A stretch of DNA of 64,000 bases, taken from the NCBI RefSeq assembly GCF_018256155.1, contig NZ_JAERLY010000007.1, positions 97,300 to 161,299 on the forward strand. Direction: 5' to 3'. Each line of letters starts with the position of its first letter. Position 1 is the first letter of the stretch. The stretch is from Gluconobacter sp. Dm-62 (GTDB taxonomy: Bacteria > Pseudomonadota > Alphaproteobacteria > Acetobacterales > Acetobacteraceae). A program made the position numbers and the translations under genes. Below, in pieces: positions 45,620 to 53,898 of this stretch. A model generated the notes under the pieces. That model ran no database searches. It saw nothing but the letters and a program-made list of their open reading frames with translations, and had not been told where the DNA came from.

Positions 45620-47155
45620 GTGACTGACAGATCCCAGCCAGAAATCCTTATGAATCCGGAACATGAGGCCATAACGGACACAGGTGCAAAAACAGCGCGG
45701 GGCGCGGCATTTCTGCTTGGGACCAAGCTTTCAGGCCGCGCTCTGGATTTTATTGCTCTTGTCGTCCTGACGCATCTTCTGCGGCCGGCCGATTTCGGGG
45801 TGGTCTCTCTGGCCATGTCCATAATCTATCTGGCAGAGGCCGTTTTTGAGCTTCCTCTGTATCAGGCGCTTGTTGTTCTGGATCTGATAGATAAAGACCA
45901 TCTTGATACGGCATTTACGCTGAGTTTTCTGCGTGGCTTTGTCATCTGTATCGTCATTCTGGTTATTTCAGTACCGTTCTCGATTTTCTATCACGACTTC
46001 CGGCTGCTTCCGCTTCTTGTCGCGCTCAGTCTCGCGCCAGCCTTCCGCGGAATGCAGAGTCCGGGTCTCGCACTTTACGCCAAGCGTCTCGATTTTTCGC
46101 GCGAATGTATCATTGAGCTATTGGGGAAAGGCTGCGCGTTGGCCGTTGCCGTTCTTGTCGCTTTTACAACACGCTCATACTGGGCCATCGCGGCGGCAAC
46201 AATTACCAGCTCTGTTGCGTCCATGGCCGTCTCTTACGTCATATCTGCGTATAGGCCACGTTTCACGCTGTCTCGATGGAATGACTTCCGAAGCTTTCTT
46301 GGCTGGAGCAGCGGTGCCCAGATTCTCAGCGCCATTAACTGGCAATATGACCGTCTTATTCTCGGCCGTCTTGTTTCTGCACAGACGCTGGGTGCTTTTT
46401 CGATAGCAAGCGATCTTGTTGCCATTCCTTCTCAGGCCATTGCCGTTCCGCTCAGTCGCCCCCTCCTTTCGGCTCTCGTGGCGAGCCGGGACAATCTGGA
46501 TCGGCTCAGAAATCTCTATCGCCTGTCGAACACCACCATTTTCATGGTCATTCTTCCTATTTTCATTGAAATGTCTTCGCTTTCCAATGAAATCGTTCAT
46601 ACGATTCTGGGACCAAAATGGGAAAAATCGGTAACTTACATTGCCCTTCTTGCCATTCCTCCAATCATTGCAGGACTGGCTGAAGGGATCGGGGCTCTGG
46701 TGATGGCTTTTAAGAAAAACCATCTTTATATGCGCCTTAATGCTTTTGAGTTCTGTCTCAAGATCCCCATTATTACGGGCGTCTCATTTTTCTTCGGAGC
46801 GATCGGGGCGTGCTGGGCCCGTATCGGGGTGGCATTCATTATGATGATTGTTTGCCTTGCGACGACCAAATCTCTGATCAAGACATCCTATACTGAAATC
46901 TTTTTCCAGAACTGGCGTACCGGTCTGGCTGGGATCATATCCTGCCTCGTCATAGAGGGCATGAAATACGATATCCTGCCTTCGACATGGCCAGGGCTTG
47001 TGAGGCTGTTCATTCTGGGAGGGGCCGGAATAGGCGCTTATATCATTGCTCTTCTTGCACTCTGGCATCTGACCGGGAAAAAGGCCGACGATATTGAGGC
47101 CAAGATCGTCGGAAAATGCCTGTCGAAATTCAGAAAACCACAGCCACAGATCTGA
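45620..47155 (+). CDS. Wzx-type polysaccharide flippase (MOP superfamily)
   Basis: 511-residue inner-membrane protein with about 12-14 hydrophobic segments. ARGAAFLLGTKLSGRALDFIALVVL and LLRPADFGVVSLAM match the polysaccharide_synt family of lipopolysaccharide and EPS repeat-unit flippases. GTG at 45620 is used; an ATG at 45650 is equally possible. It forms a pair with the WbsX-like gene, apart from the main EPS operons, and probably moves the undecaprenyl-linked repeat unit across the inner membrane. Confidence 0.88.
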   Translation: MTDRSQPEILMNPEHEAITDTGAKTARGAAFLLGTKLSGRALDFIALVVLTHLLRPADFGVVSLAMSIIYLAEAVFELPLYQALVVLDLIDKDHLDTAFTLSFLRGFVICIVILVISVPFSIFYHDFRLLPLLVALSLAPAFRGMQSPGLALYAKRLDFSRECIIELLGKGCALAVAVLVAFTTRSYWAIAAATITSSVASMAVSYVISAYRPRFTLSRWNDFRSFLGWSSGAQILSAINWQYDRLILGRLVSAQTLGAFSIASDLVAIPSQAIAVPLSRPLLSALVASRDNLDRLRNLYRLSNTTIFMVILPIFIEMSSLSNEIVHTILGPKWEKSVTYIALLAIPPIIAGLAEGIGALVMAFKKNHLYMRLNAFEFCLKIPIITGVSFFFGAIGACWARIGVAFIMMIVCLATTKSLIKTSYTEIFFQNWRTGLAGIISCLVIEGMKYDILPSTWPGLVRLFILGGAGIGAYIIALLALWHLTGKKADDIEAKIVGKCLSKFRKPQPQI

Positions 47156-47183
47156 ATGTTGGTGTGTGGTCTGTAGCGTTGTT

Positions 47184-48275
47184 TTACGGCTTGGATTGAG
47201 TGGAGCGGGCATCAAGAAACTGACGCAGTTTGATTGCCTGTTCACTTCCACGGTCTGCGGCAAAATCAAGAAGCCGCTTTGCTTCCGCGTGATCGGCCTC
47301 GCACCCCATTCCATTGTAGAAGAGTTGGGCGAGCGTTACCGCCGCGCCAACATGTCCGGCTTCGACGGCCCGGCGGTACCATGAATGGGCTTCAAGGAAA
47401 TTCGGGGCGACGCCATCTCCCTGAAGGTTGATATCGCCGACCAGTGCGATGGCTTCCACCTCGCCGGCCTGAGCGGCTTTTCGCAGCCATGTTTCGGCTT
47501 TCGACACATCCCGCTCGACCCCCCTCCCCTGATAATAGGCAACTCCTGTCTTCATCTGGGCTACTGAATGGTTTTGTGTTGCGGCCTTCATGAAATGACT
47601 GAAAGCCTGCGCGTCTTTCCCGCCTTCGTATTCCAGAATTGTACCAAGCATCGATTCGGCATCCGGCAGACCACCTTTAGCCGCCTTCTGGATGAACGCT
47701 ACGGCTCTGCTGCGGTCTTCTGGGGTCTGTGCTTCACTCAGCAGAGCGACCCCATGGCCGTATAATCCCTGGACATGTCCTCCTTCCGCCGCACGCTGGT
47801 AAAGTTCGCGGCCTTTTGCGGGGTCGCGAAGAGTTTCCGGCCCCTGCGTCAGGAGATGTGCCGCCAGAACCATGCCGTCAAAATCGCCGCCTTCCACTGC
47901 CCGCTCGGCCCAGAACAGGGCCTTTTCAGGGTCAGGTTCTCCCTGTTTTAGGGTCATATCGAAGACTTTGACCTGTTCTCCGTCAGAGGAGCTGAAGCCC
48001 ATGTGACTCAGCACACCCAGCCTGTGACAGGCTTTGGCATGCTGTTGGGCTGCGGCCTGACGAAACCAGCGGAGTGCCTCGTTTGCGTTCATCGGAACGT
48101 CCTGGTCGGCCAGGTACAGTTCTCCCAGCATGAACTGGGCTTCCGCGTTTCCTTCTGTCGCCAGGGTATGAAGCTGTTTTATTCCTCGTCTCGTCTTCCC
48201 GTTTTTCAGAAGATTCTGTGCGTGTTTCAGTTTCGCTTCAGAGGTGCCAAATAACGGGACACGAAAATTTTTCAT
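47184..48275 (-). CDS. Sel1-repeat protein
   Basis: 363 residues, about eight Sel1-like (tetratricopeptide-type) repeats with the pattern AxxxYxxxAxxGxxxAxxxLGxxY, for example AEAQFMLGELYLADQ, ALRWFRQAAAQQHAKACHRLG and AETWLRKAAQAGEVEAIALVG. No signal peptide, so probably cytoplasmic scaffolding. GGGAAAG precedes ATG 48275. It is the last gene of the minus-strand EPS operon, 1 bp after the phosphatase stop, and may assist or regulate polysaccharide assembly as do AlgK-type Sel1 proteins, though those are lipoproteins. Confidence 0.85.
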   Translation of the reverse strand: MKNFRVPLFGTSEAKLKHAQNLLKNGKTRRGIKQLHTLATEGNAEAQFMLGELYLADQDVPMNANEALRWFRQAAAQQHAKACHRLGVLSHMGFSSSDGEQVKVFDMTLKQGEPDPEKALFWAERAVEGGDFDGMVLAAHLLTQGPETLRDPAKGRELYQRAAEGGHVQGLYGHGVALLSEAQTPEDRSRAVAFIQKAAKGGLPDAESMLGTILEYEGGKDAQAFSHFMKAATQNHSVAQMKTGVAYYQGRGVERDVSKAETWLRKAAQAGEVEAIALVGDINLQGDGVAPNFLEAHSWYRRAVEAGHVGAAVTLAQLFYNGMGCEADHAEAKRLLDFAADRGSEQAIKLRQFLDARSTQSKP

Positions 48276-48276
48276 G

Positions 48277-48933
48277 TTACTTTCCCAAATCATGATGATG
48301 TGGTTCCTGGAATGCAGGAGGGGTTACAGGACACCGCATGAGGGGTGCAACAAACTGGTGCGAAAAATACTCGAGCCATGCCTCCGCCGGGGAGCGCAGA
48401 CCGTGCAGTACCATCGTCAGAACCAGACCGCCGGTTATCAGGAAGATGACGGGCCGGTTCAACCACGCCCTTGCCTCAGGCGCATGTAATTCGTTTTTTC
48501 TCGCCAGTGTCAGAAACAGGACGCCCAGCAGACCCACACTCGCACCGACAGCAACTTCCGCGGGGGAGTGCACATGAAGGGCGATCCGTGCACAGCCTGC
48601 AAACAGCGCAATCCCAAACGCCAAAGCAAGACATGTGCGCGGGGATCGGCTGAAAAGCACTGCCGCCCCGCCATAGACAAAAGTCGTGCCGGCCGTATGT
48701 CCGCTGGGACTGTAGAGGCTTTGTCCCGGAAGACGTCCGCAGGCCTCGAAACAGAGCTTGAGAATCAGGGTTCCGCCGAAGACGAGAAGCACCAGGGCAG
48801 AATAGTACAGAAATATCCTGTATCGGCCTTGCAGGATGAGGACCAGACTGATCAGTGCCATCAGGGGCCACAGAATATTCTCGTCCCCGAAATCACTTAG
48901 AAAGCCGATCAACATCATGGGGCTGTCAGGCAC
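48277..48933 (-). CDS. PAP2-family membrane phosphatase
   Basis: 218-residue membrane protein with about six hydrophobic segments and the three PAP2 motifs: KLCFEACGRLP, PSGHTAGTTF and ARIALHVHSPAEVAVG. The usual Asp after His in motif 3 is Glu here. Likely dephosphorylates undecaprenyl pyrophosphate or a related lipid, recycling the carrier used in EPS synthesis. The GTG start overlaps the polymerase stop by 8 bp. Confidence 0.85.
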   Translation of the reverse strand: MPDSPMMLIGFLSDFGDENILWPLMALISLVLILQGRYRIFLYYSALVLLVFGGTLILKLCFEACGRLPGQSLYSPSGHTAGTTFVYGGAAVLFSRSPRTCLALAFGIALFAGCARIALHVHSPAEVAVGASVGLLGVLFLTLARKNELHAPEARAWLNRPVIFLITGGLVLTMVLHGLRSPAEAWLEYFSHQFVAPLMRCPVTPPAFQEPHHHDLGK

Positions 48934-50329
48934 GCCCCGTTTTTCCCTTTCTGGTCTGAATCCTCACCAGCGATGAGACCAGCACAGCCAGCAGCACATA
49001 GAAATCCATTGTTCCCAGAACGGGACCGGAAATAAGCGTCGCTATTGTGCGCCCCAGCAACGCGGTCACTGTGGCCTCGATCATCCATGCATCAAGCGAC
49101 TGTTCATTTGCTGCTGCTTTGAGAGTACGGAAGATTGTCGTGAAGAGTCGTCCGTTCCAGACGACAAGTGCCAGAATTCCCACCACACCAATGGTGGACA
49201 AAAAGCCAGGAAGAAGACTGGAAGAGCGGTTACTGCCCCAGCCGGTGCCAAGGCCATAGGTTTCCAGAGCGAGCTGGTAGGAATCGGTGTCTTTCTGAGT
49301 GCGCTCTTCGTAAGACGCGGACTGCTTCTTTTCCTGTGTTTCCAGAAGGACTGCTGCTGCCCCCTTGATGACGTCAGGCGCGAAAGCTGCGAGGGCAAAT
49401 GTCGTGAAACCCATGCACAGGACACCGGCTCCGATGAACAGCATCAACCGCCGGAACAGCTGCCGTTTTCGACTGACAAGCGCATAGATGACCAGCAGCA
49501 TCAGGCCGATCAACATGGCGATATAGCCTGTGGTCGAGGTCGTCATCAGCAGGCAAAGCACGCTCATGACCAGCATGAGCCGCGTCAGCCATCCGCCATA
49601 GCCCCTCAATGTCGACCAGACCGTCGAGTAGAGGGTCCCGATCAGAAATGTTGCGCAGGCCGCAGGTTCCGTAAACGTGGAGTTGATGCGTGGCACTGGT
49701 CCGCTCATCTGCGTATCGAGGACAGCCCAGCCGGGATTGGAATAGAAAAGGGTTTTTGGAAACGGAATGCTTCCGATCAGCCTGTGTGCCATCTCCCAGA
49801 ACCCGACAACGCAGGCGAGCATCGCCCCTATGAGATAGGCCCGGTAGAGCCGGCTCGGGTCGGCCTCGCGTCTCGTCAGGAATAAGACCGTCATGACGAA
49901 CATGACGAGGTTGAGCACGAGATAGGCGTCCTGCGTCATGTTGCCGCGTTGCGGGGAAAGCGGCATTCGGACTGCGATCTCATCCAGCTTCTGGGGCCAG
50001 ACGAGGACTTTTCCTTCAAACAGGCGCGGAAAGATAATGGAGCCGAGGATTGCCCACAAAAAGGCAAGAAACAGCGGCGCACAAAACCTTATCTGGCGCA
50101 TGGCTCCAGGAAAGGTGATGCCCAGCACGAGCTGAAGCCCCATAAAGGCGATGAACATCATTCCCGGCGCCATGGAGGGCTGCAGGCCCAGGCCGCCCAG
50201 CACCAGAACGGCGGCAGCCTGTAAGACTCCGCCAACAAGCGTCAGCTCCAGAAGTCGCTGCGGATCTTTTCTGAAAAAGAAGAGAAGGCTGAGGGGCCAG
50301 AAGATCAGCCCCATCGCAGTCAGGCCCAT
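48926..50329 (-). CDS. Wzy-like polysaccharide polymerase / O-antigen ligase family protein
   Basis: 467-residue integral membrane protein with about 11 hydrophobic segments and a long periplasmic loop near residues 330-380 (LLETQEKKQSASYEERTQKD), the topology of Wzy/WaaL proteins. The ATG at 50329 starts 1 bp after the GT4 stop; an upstream frame of 35 codons overlaps that gene and is rejected. Context points to polymerisation of the EPS repeat unit. Confidence 0.82.
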   Translation of the reverse strand: MGLTAMGLIFWPLSLLFFFRKDPQRLLELTLVGGVLQAAAVLVLGGLGLQPSMAPGMMFIAFMGLQLVLGITFPGAMRQIRFCAPLFLAFLWAILGSIIFPRLFEGKVLVWPQKLDEIAVRMPLSPQRGNMTQDAYLVLNLVMFVMTVLFLTRREADPSRLYRAYLIGAMLACVVGFWEMAHRLIGSIPFPKTLFYSNPGWAVLDTQMSGPVPRINSTFTEPAACATFLIGTLYSTVWSTLRGYGGWLTRLMLVMSVLCLLMTTSTTGYIAMLIGLMLLVIYALVSRKRQLFRRLMLFIGAGVLCMGFTTFALAAFAPDVIKGAAAVLLETQEKKQSASYEERTQKDTDSYQLALETYGLGTGWGSNRSSSLLPGFLSTIGVVGILALVVWNGRLFTTIFRTLKAAANEQSLDAWMIEATVTALLGRTIATLISGPVLGTMDFYVLLAVLVSSLVRIQTRKGKTGRA

Positions 50330-50330
50330 G

Positions 50331-51479
50331 TCAGACCTTGTCGGCTGCTCGGGAAGGTCCGAATGCCTGCCACTGCTGTTCAACAAACGTCGTGAAGCGC
50401 GACCGGAACAGTTCTTCCGAAAACCGGAGCGCATTCTGATGGCAGAGTTCGGGCGTCATGTCCTTTTCATGCTTTTCAAATGACTGCACTGCATCGACGA
50501 TGCTTTCCACGCTCTGGCTTTCGAACAGAAGACCTGTTGTTCCAGGCTGGACAATATCGCAGGCGCCCCCGCGTCCGTAGGCGATTACGGGCGTTCCCGC
50601 TGCCTGGGCTTCGACGAGGGAGATACCAAAATCCTCTTCCCCGGCATAAACGAAGGCCCGGGCATTGCTCAATGTCGTTTGCAATTCTGCGTCGGAGATA
50701 TGTCCTTTGAGGCTGATATTCGAAGCCCCGGCAGCTTTCTGCCGGACAAGCTCCGCATCGGTTCCGCCACCGATGACGATCAGCTTCCTGTCAGGCATGT
50801 GGCGGAACGCTTCGACCACCAGGTCAATCCGCTTGTAGGGTACCAGTCGTGACACAACGACGTAGTAGTCTTCTTTTGTGCCATTGACGGAAAACCGGTC
50901 CAGATTGACAGGGGGCGGAATGACATGGGCTTTCCGTCGCCATGTCTTGCGGATCCTGCGGGCAATGTAACCCGAATTCGCCACAAAGGCGTCCACACCA
51001 GCCGCAGTCCTCACATCCCAGTTGCGCAGACGATGGAAAAGCCAGCGGATATAGAGGCCACGCAGTCCTTTGTTCAGCCCGCTTTGACGCAGGTAAGTAT
51101 TCTGGAAATCCCAGGCGTATCGCATTGGTGAATGGACATAGGACACATGGAGTTGATCTGGTCCGGTGATAATACCCTTTGCCACGGCATGGTGACTGGA
51201 AATAACAATATCAAACCCGCTGAGGTCAAACTGCTCGACCGCCAGAGGCATCAGGCCGAGGTAATGCCTGAAAAACTTGCGTGCGAATGGAAGTTTTTGA
51301 ATGAATGACGTTTGAATTTCCCGATTTCCCAGGCGCGCGCGGTCTTTTGGGGAAAGAAAGTTCACGACAGAGAAAATTTTTGCGTCCGGGTAACATTTAA
51401 TTAATTGCTCGATGACAAGCTCGGAACCAGCCCAGTTTTCCAGCCACTCGTGTACAATCGCAACCTGGATAGATTTCAT
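50331..51479 (-). CDS. Glycosyltransferase family 4
   Basis: 382-residue GT-B glycosyltransferase. The N-terminal acceptor domain has VAIVHEWLENWAGSE; the C-terminal nucleotide-sugar domain has VVSRLVPYKRIDLVVEAF and the E-x7-E motif in GEEDFGISLVEAQAAGTPVIAYGRGG. Cytoplasmic side of the membrane, adds one sugar to the lipid-linked repeat unit. Which sugar cannot be told. Third gene of the minus EPS operon. Confidence 0.92.
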   Translation of the reverse strand: MKSIQVAIVHEWLENWAGSELVIEQLIKCYPDAKIFSVVNFLSPKDRARLGNREIQTSFIQKLPFARKFFRHYLGLMPLAVEQFDLSGFDIVISSHHAVAKGIITGPDQLHVSYVHSPMRYAWDFQNTYLRQSGLNKGLRGLYIRWLFHRLRNWDVRTAAGVDAFVANSGYIARRIRKTWRRKAHVIPPPVNLDRFSVNGTKEDYYVVVSRLVPYKRIDLVVEAFRHMPDRKLIVIGGGTDAELVRQKAAGASNISLKGHISDAELQTTLSNARAFVYAGEEDFGISLVEAQAAGTPVIAYGRGGACDIVQPGTTGLLFESQSVESIVDAVQSFEKHEKDMTPELCHQNALRFSEELFRSRFTTFVEQQWQAFGPSRAADKV

Positions 51480-51657
51480 GTCAATTTTTTCTCATTCTGC
51501 GGTTTTAAAAGTTCCGCTGGCAGCAGGGACTTACGATGTCTTTGCAGCGCCGTCGTCAAAAAAGACTTCTACCCCAGTTGCCGGAAGCGGCATCGGTCTG
51601 GCAGCAGTGCTCGGCGCCTGCATGTGGATTGCCGGGGGCTACTGGCTTTTTTCCTGA
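51478..51657 (+). CDS. Possible 59-residue small membrane protein
   Basis: Short plus-strand ORF in the 230-bp gap between the export lipoprotein and the GT4 genes. It begins MSIFSHSAVLK, has a Ser/Thr/Lys-rich middle and ends with a hydrophobic segment (IGLAAVLGACMWIAGGYWLF). Its ATG shares the CATG with the divergent GT4 start. Only a weak ribosome-binding site (GGATAG). A plausible tail-anchored protein, but unproven. Confidence 0.3.
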   Translation: MSIFSHSAVLKVPLAAGTYDVFAAPSSKKTSTPVAGSGIGLAAVLGACMWIAGGYWLFS

Positions 51658-51709
51658 TCAGTCGCAAAGACTGGCGGCTTGCTCATCTTCGGAAAAAGGT
51701 GACGCACTG

Positions 51710-52282
51710 TCAGAAATGCCGTTCATAGACCTTGATGACATCTCCGGGCTTAACAAAATTCTGGGGATAGAGAAGGCCGGTGACGGTGCTTCCTCCCTGC
51801 TGCCGGATCGTATACGCATAGCGTTCCCATGACCGGTACGTGAATCCTCCTGCCGCTGCGACAGCTGAAAGCAGCGTCATACCCGGCTGGTACGCATACT
51901 GACCAGGGTGCTCGACCTCTCCGATGACCGAGATGAGGCGGTAGGCTGTGACCTGCACCGCAATTTTCGCGTCACGAAGAATGGCTTTCTGCCGAAGTGA
52001 TGCCGTAAGAGACTGTCCAAGCTCGCGGGTCGTCAATCCTGACGCGTGTACGTTTCCCAGAAGTGGCACATCAATATTGCCTGCGCTGTCGATGCGGAAA
52101 TCAGAAGTCAACTGATCCTGACCATACGTCATCAGACGGACTTCATCATCCGTCCCAAGTCTGTATTGCATCGGATCGTACACAGGGACCGGTGTCAGGC
52201 CCCGGCCTGGACTACAGGCGGCCAGGCAACAGCCCGTCACACACAGGAGAGTATATTTTCGCAGGCTCTGTAAAAGGCGCAT
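51710..52282 (-). CDS. Polysaccharide export lipoprotein (GumB/Wza-type)
   Basis: 190-residue periplasmic/outer-membrane export protein. Lipoprotein signal peptide with lipobox LAAC (residues about 20-23). The Poly_export domain has YRLGTDDEVRLMTYGQDQLTS, then IDVPLLGNVHASGLTTREL and SLBB-like ISVIGEVEHPGQYAY. GGAA lies 9 nt before the ATG at 52282; another ATG at 52300 would add six residues. It is short, like GumB, and lacks the Wza C-terminal transmembrane helix, so the neighbouring barrel may complete the outer-membrane channel. Confidence 0.9.
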   Translation of the reverse strand: MRLLQSLRKYTLLCVTGCCLAACSPGRGLTPVPVYDPMQYRLGTDDEVRLMTYGQDQLTSDFRIDSAGNIDVPLLGNVHASGLTTRELGQSLTASLRQKAILRDAKIAVQVTAYRLISVIGEVEHPGQYAYQPGMTLLSAVAAAGGFTYRSWERYAYTIRQQGGSTVTGLLYPQNFVKPGDVIKVYERHF

Positions 52283-52313
52283 CCCAAGAAATTCCGTCAT
52301 GATGAGAACTTTA

Positions 52314-53654
52314 TCATAATTGATATTTCACGCTTATCACAGCCGTATCGATACTGTATCGCCCCGTCCCGACAGCGTTTGCGTTTCTGTAAATATTCGA
52401 TACCCCCAGAGAGAAGTTCCGGTCCAGCGCCCAGTCAAAGCCGACGCTGAAGTCAGAATTCAGCTGGGATGTCATGACCTGATACAGTGGCGTATGTTCG
52501 AAGATGGCTGGCGTCCTGCCCGCTCCGCCTTGCTGAACCTGAGCCCCGGCATGCAGTACGAGGTTGCGGGAGTAGACGTGGCGGATATCGAGTGCAGCGT
52601 TCGTATAAACAAAGCCGACCACACTTTCGAAAGCGCTATCGGCAATCCCGCGCGAGACGGTCAGAGAAACCCGTGTAAGATGCGTGGGCGTCCATGTTCC
52701 CCTGAGTTCAACGTAGAATGTATTTAGGGTTTTATAGGCCGAAGCTGCGTAGGAACGGCTCTGATATCCCCCCAGCACGCGAACGTTGAACGGGCCAGGA
52801 ATTTGGTAATCGTATCCTGCCAGAGCAGAAAAACCGTTGGAATTTCTGGAAGGCAGGTTGAAACGGTTGCTCGAATACCGGATCTCGACACCTTGGGCGA
52901 TCATGAGAAGATCGCTGCCTTCGGCCAGGGAATAGCGCAGCCCGACCCCTTCGGAGAACAGGAGTCGATTGCGGTAAGACTGCTGCAGGTAGGCATCGCT
53001 TCCACCCAGATCTGCGAACTGAAAGCGTTTCAAATCAAAATTCGGAATTATCGAAAGCTTTCCGTGCGTCTCGATCCGGTCGTCCAGAGCCAGATCCTGC
53101 ACAAAATAGGGAACGGGCCGGTTTGCGGCCAGTGCGCCCAGATCAAATGGCATCTGGGTCATTTTCTCATGGCTCAGATGATACTCGAGCCGATCATGGC
53201 CCAGCCTCTCATCTCCCGACAGAAATGCCGACCAGTTGGTCTGATCCTGTAATTGGCGCTCGGGATAGTAGAGCTGGTTGACGGACGCCCCTACCCTGAC
53301 CTGTCGCCGGCTCTGTGTGAGTAATCCTTCCAGATCGGCCTTGGTCTGGCTGACGGCGCTGGGAACACCACCCATGATCTGGTCGGCGTTGTTGGTGTAC
53401 CCCCATCCTTCGGAAGCTTCCCCATTCACAGCCCAGGGACCGAACCTGAGACCCTGGGCTCCGTATCGGTGATCTGTGTCCGACTGAAACGCATCCACGG
53501 TTGCGCTGCTTTCAGGGCTGCCCAGAGCTGAAAGGTTCTGTGTGACGACCTGCGCATACGCCGCTTTCCCCAGAAACAGCGGCGACTGGAGAGCCCCACC
53601 AATTCCCAGAGCGAACAATACGCTCAGACCAGATTTTTCCCGAGACAAGAACAT
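52314..53654 (-). CDS. Outer-membrane beta-barrel protein of the EPS operon
   Basis: 446 residues with a signal peptide (1 to about 34, AAYAQVV), then alternating amphipathic strands typical of a barrel, ending in VISVKYQL. It corresponds to the outer_membrane_beta-barrel/BBP2 group often encoded beside GumB-like export proteins. First gene of the minus EPS operon, 31 bp before the export lipoprotein. Likely the exit channel or surface anchor for the polysaccharide. Confidence 0.75.
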   Translation of the reverse strand: MFLSREKSGLSVLFALGIGGALQSPLFLGKAAYAQVVTQNLSALGSPESSATVDAFQSDTDHRYGAQGLRFGPWAVNGEASEGWGYTNNADQIMGGVPSAVSQTKADLEGLLTQSRRQVRVGASVNQLYYPERQLQDQTNWSAFLSGDERLGHDRLEYHLSHEKMTQMPFDLGALAANRPVPYFVQDLALDDRIETHGKLSIIPNFDLKRFQFADLGGSDAYLQQSYRNRLLFSEGVGLRYSLAEGSDLLMIAQGVEIRYSSNRFNLPSRNSNGFSALAGYDYQIPGPFNVRVLGGYQSRSYAASAYKTLNTFYVELRGTWTPTHLTRVSLTVSRGIADSAFESVVGFVYTNAALDIRHVYSRNLVLHAGAQVQQGGAGRTPAIFEHTPLYQVMTSQLNSDFSVGFDWALDRNFSLGVSNIYRNANAVGTGRYSIDTAVISVKYQL

Positions 53655-53898
53655 AAGGAAATTTCTTATCAGAAAAACAGTTGTCCAGAAATCCTTCCTA
53701 TAGGATCAGTTCGGAAGTATATATCCGCTGAAGCTATAACGTTTTATTAACTCCTGCCGATATAGACGCGCGCCAGTTTTCATGTAGATAGAACTCGTCG
53801 TCAGCGACAAGAATTATTATTGTTGTATATCGTCTGGAAAGTGGCCGTGAGTAACACTGCTATCGCCTGCGATCATGCGTGTCATTCACGGAGAACAG
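53655..53898. promoter_or_regulatory. Divergent promoter region of the two EPS operons
   Basis: 244-bp AT-rich spacer between the outer-membrane barrel (minus) and the priming transferase (plus). It includes several TA-rich blocks (ATATATCC near 53717, TTGTATATCG near 53822) but no convincing -35/-10 pair. GGAG at 53890-53893 is the ribosome-binding site of the plus operon. Confidence 0.4.

Noticed and set aside
44363..45664. 433-codon minus-strand frame opposite the WbsX-like gene
   Set aside because: The plus strand carries clear WbsX motifs (AWNEWAEGN, CWANQSW).
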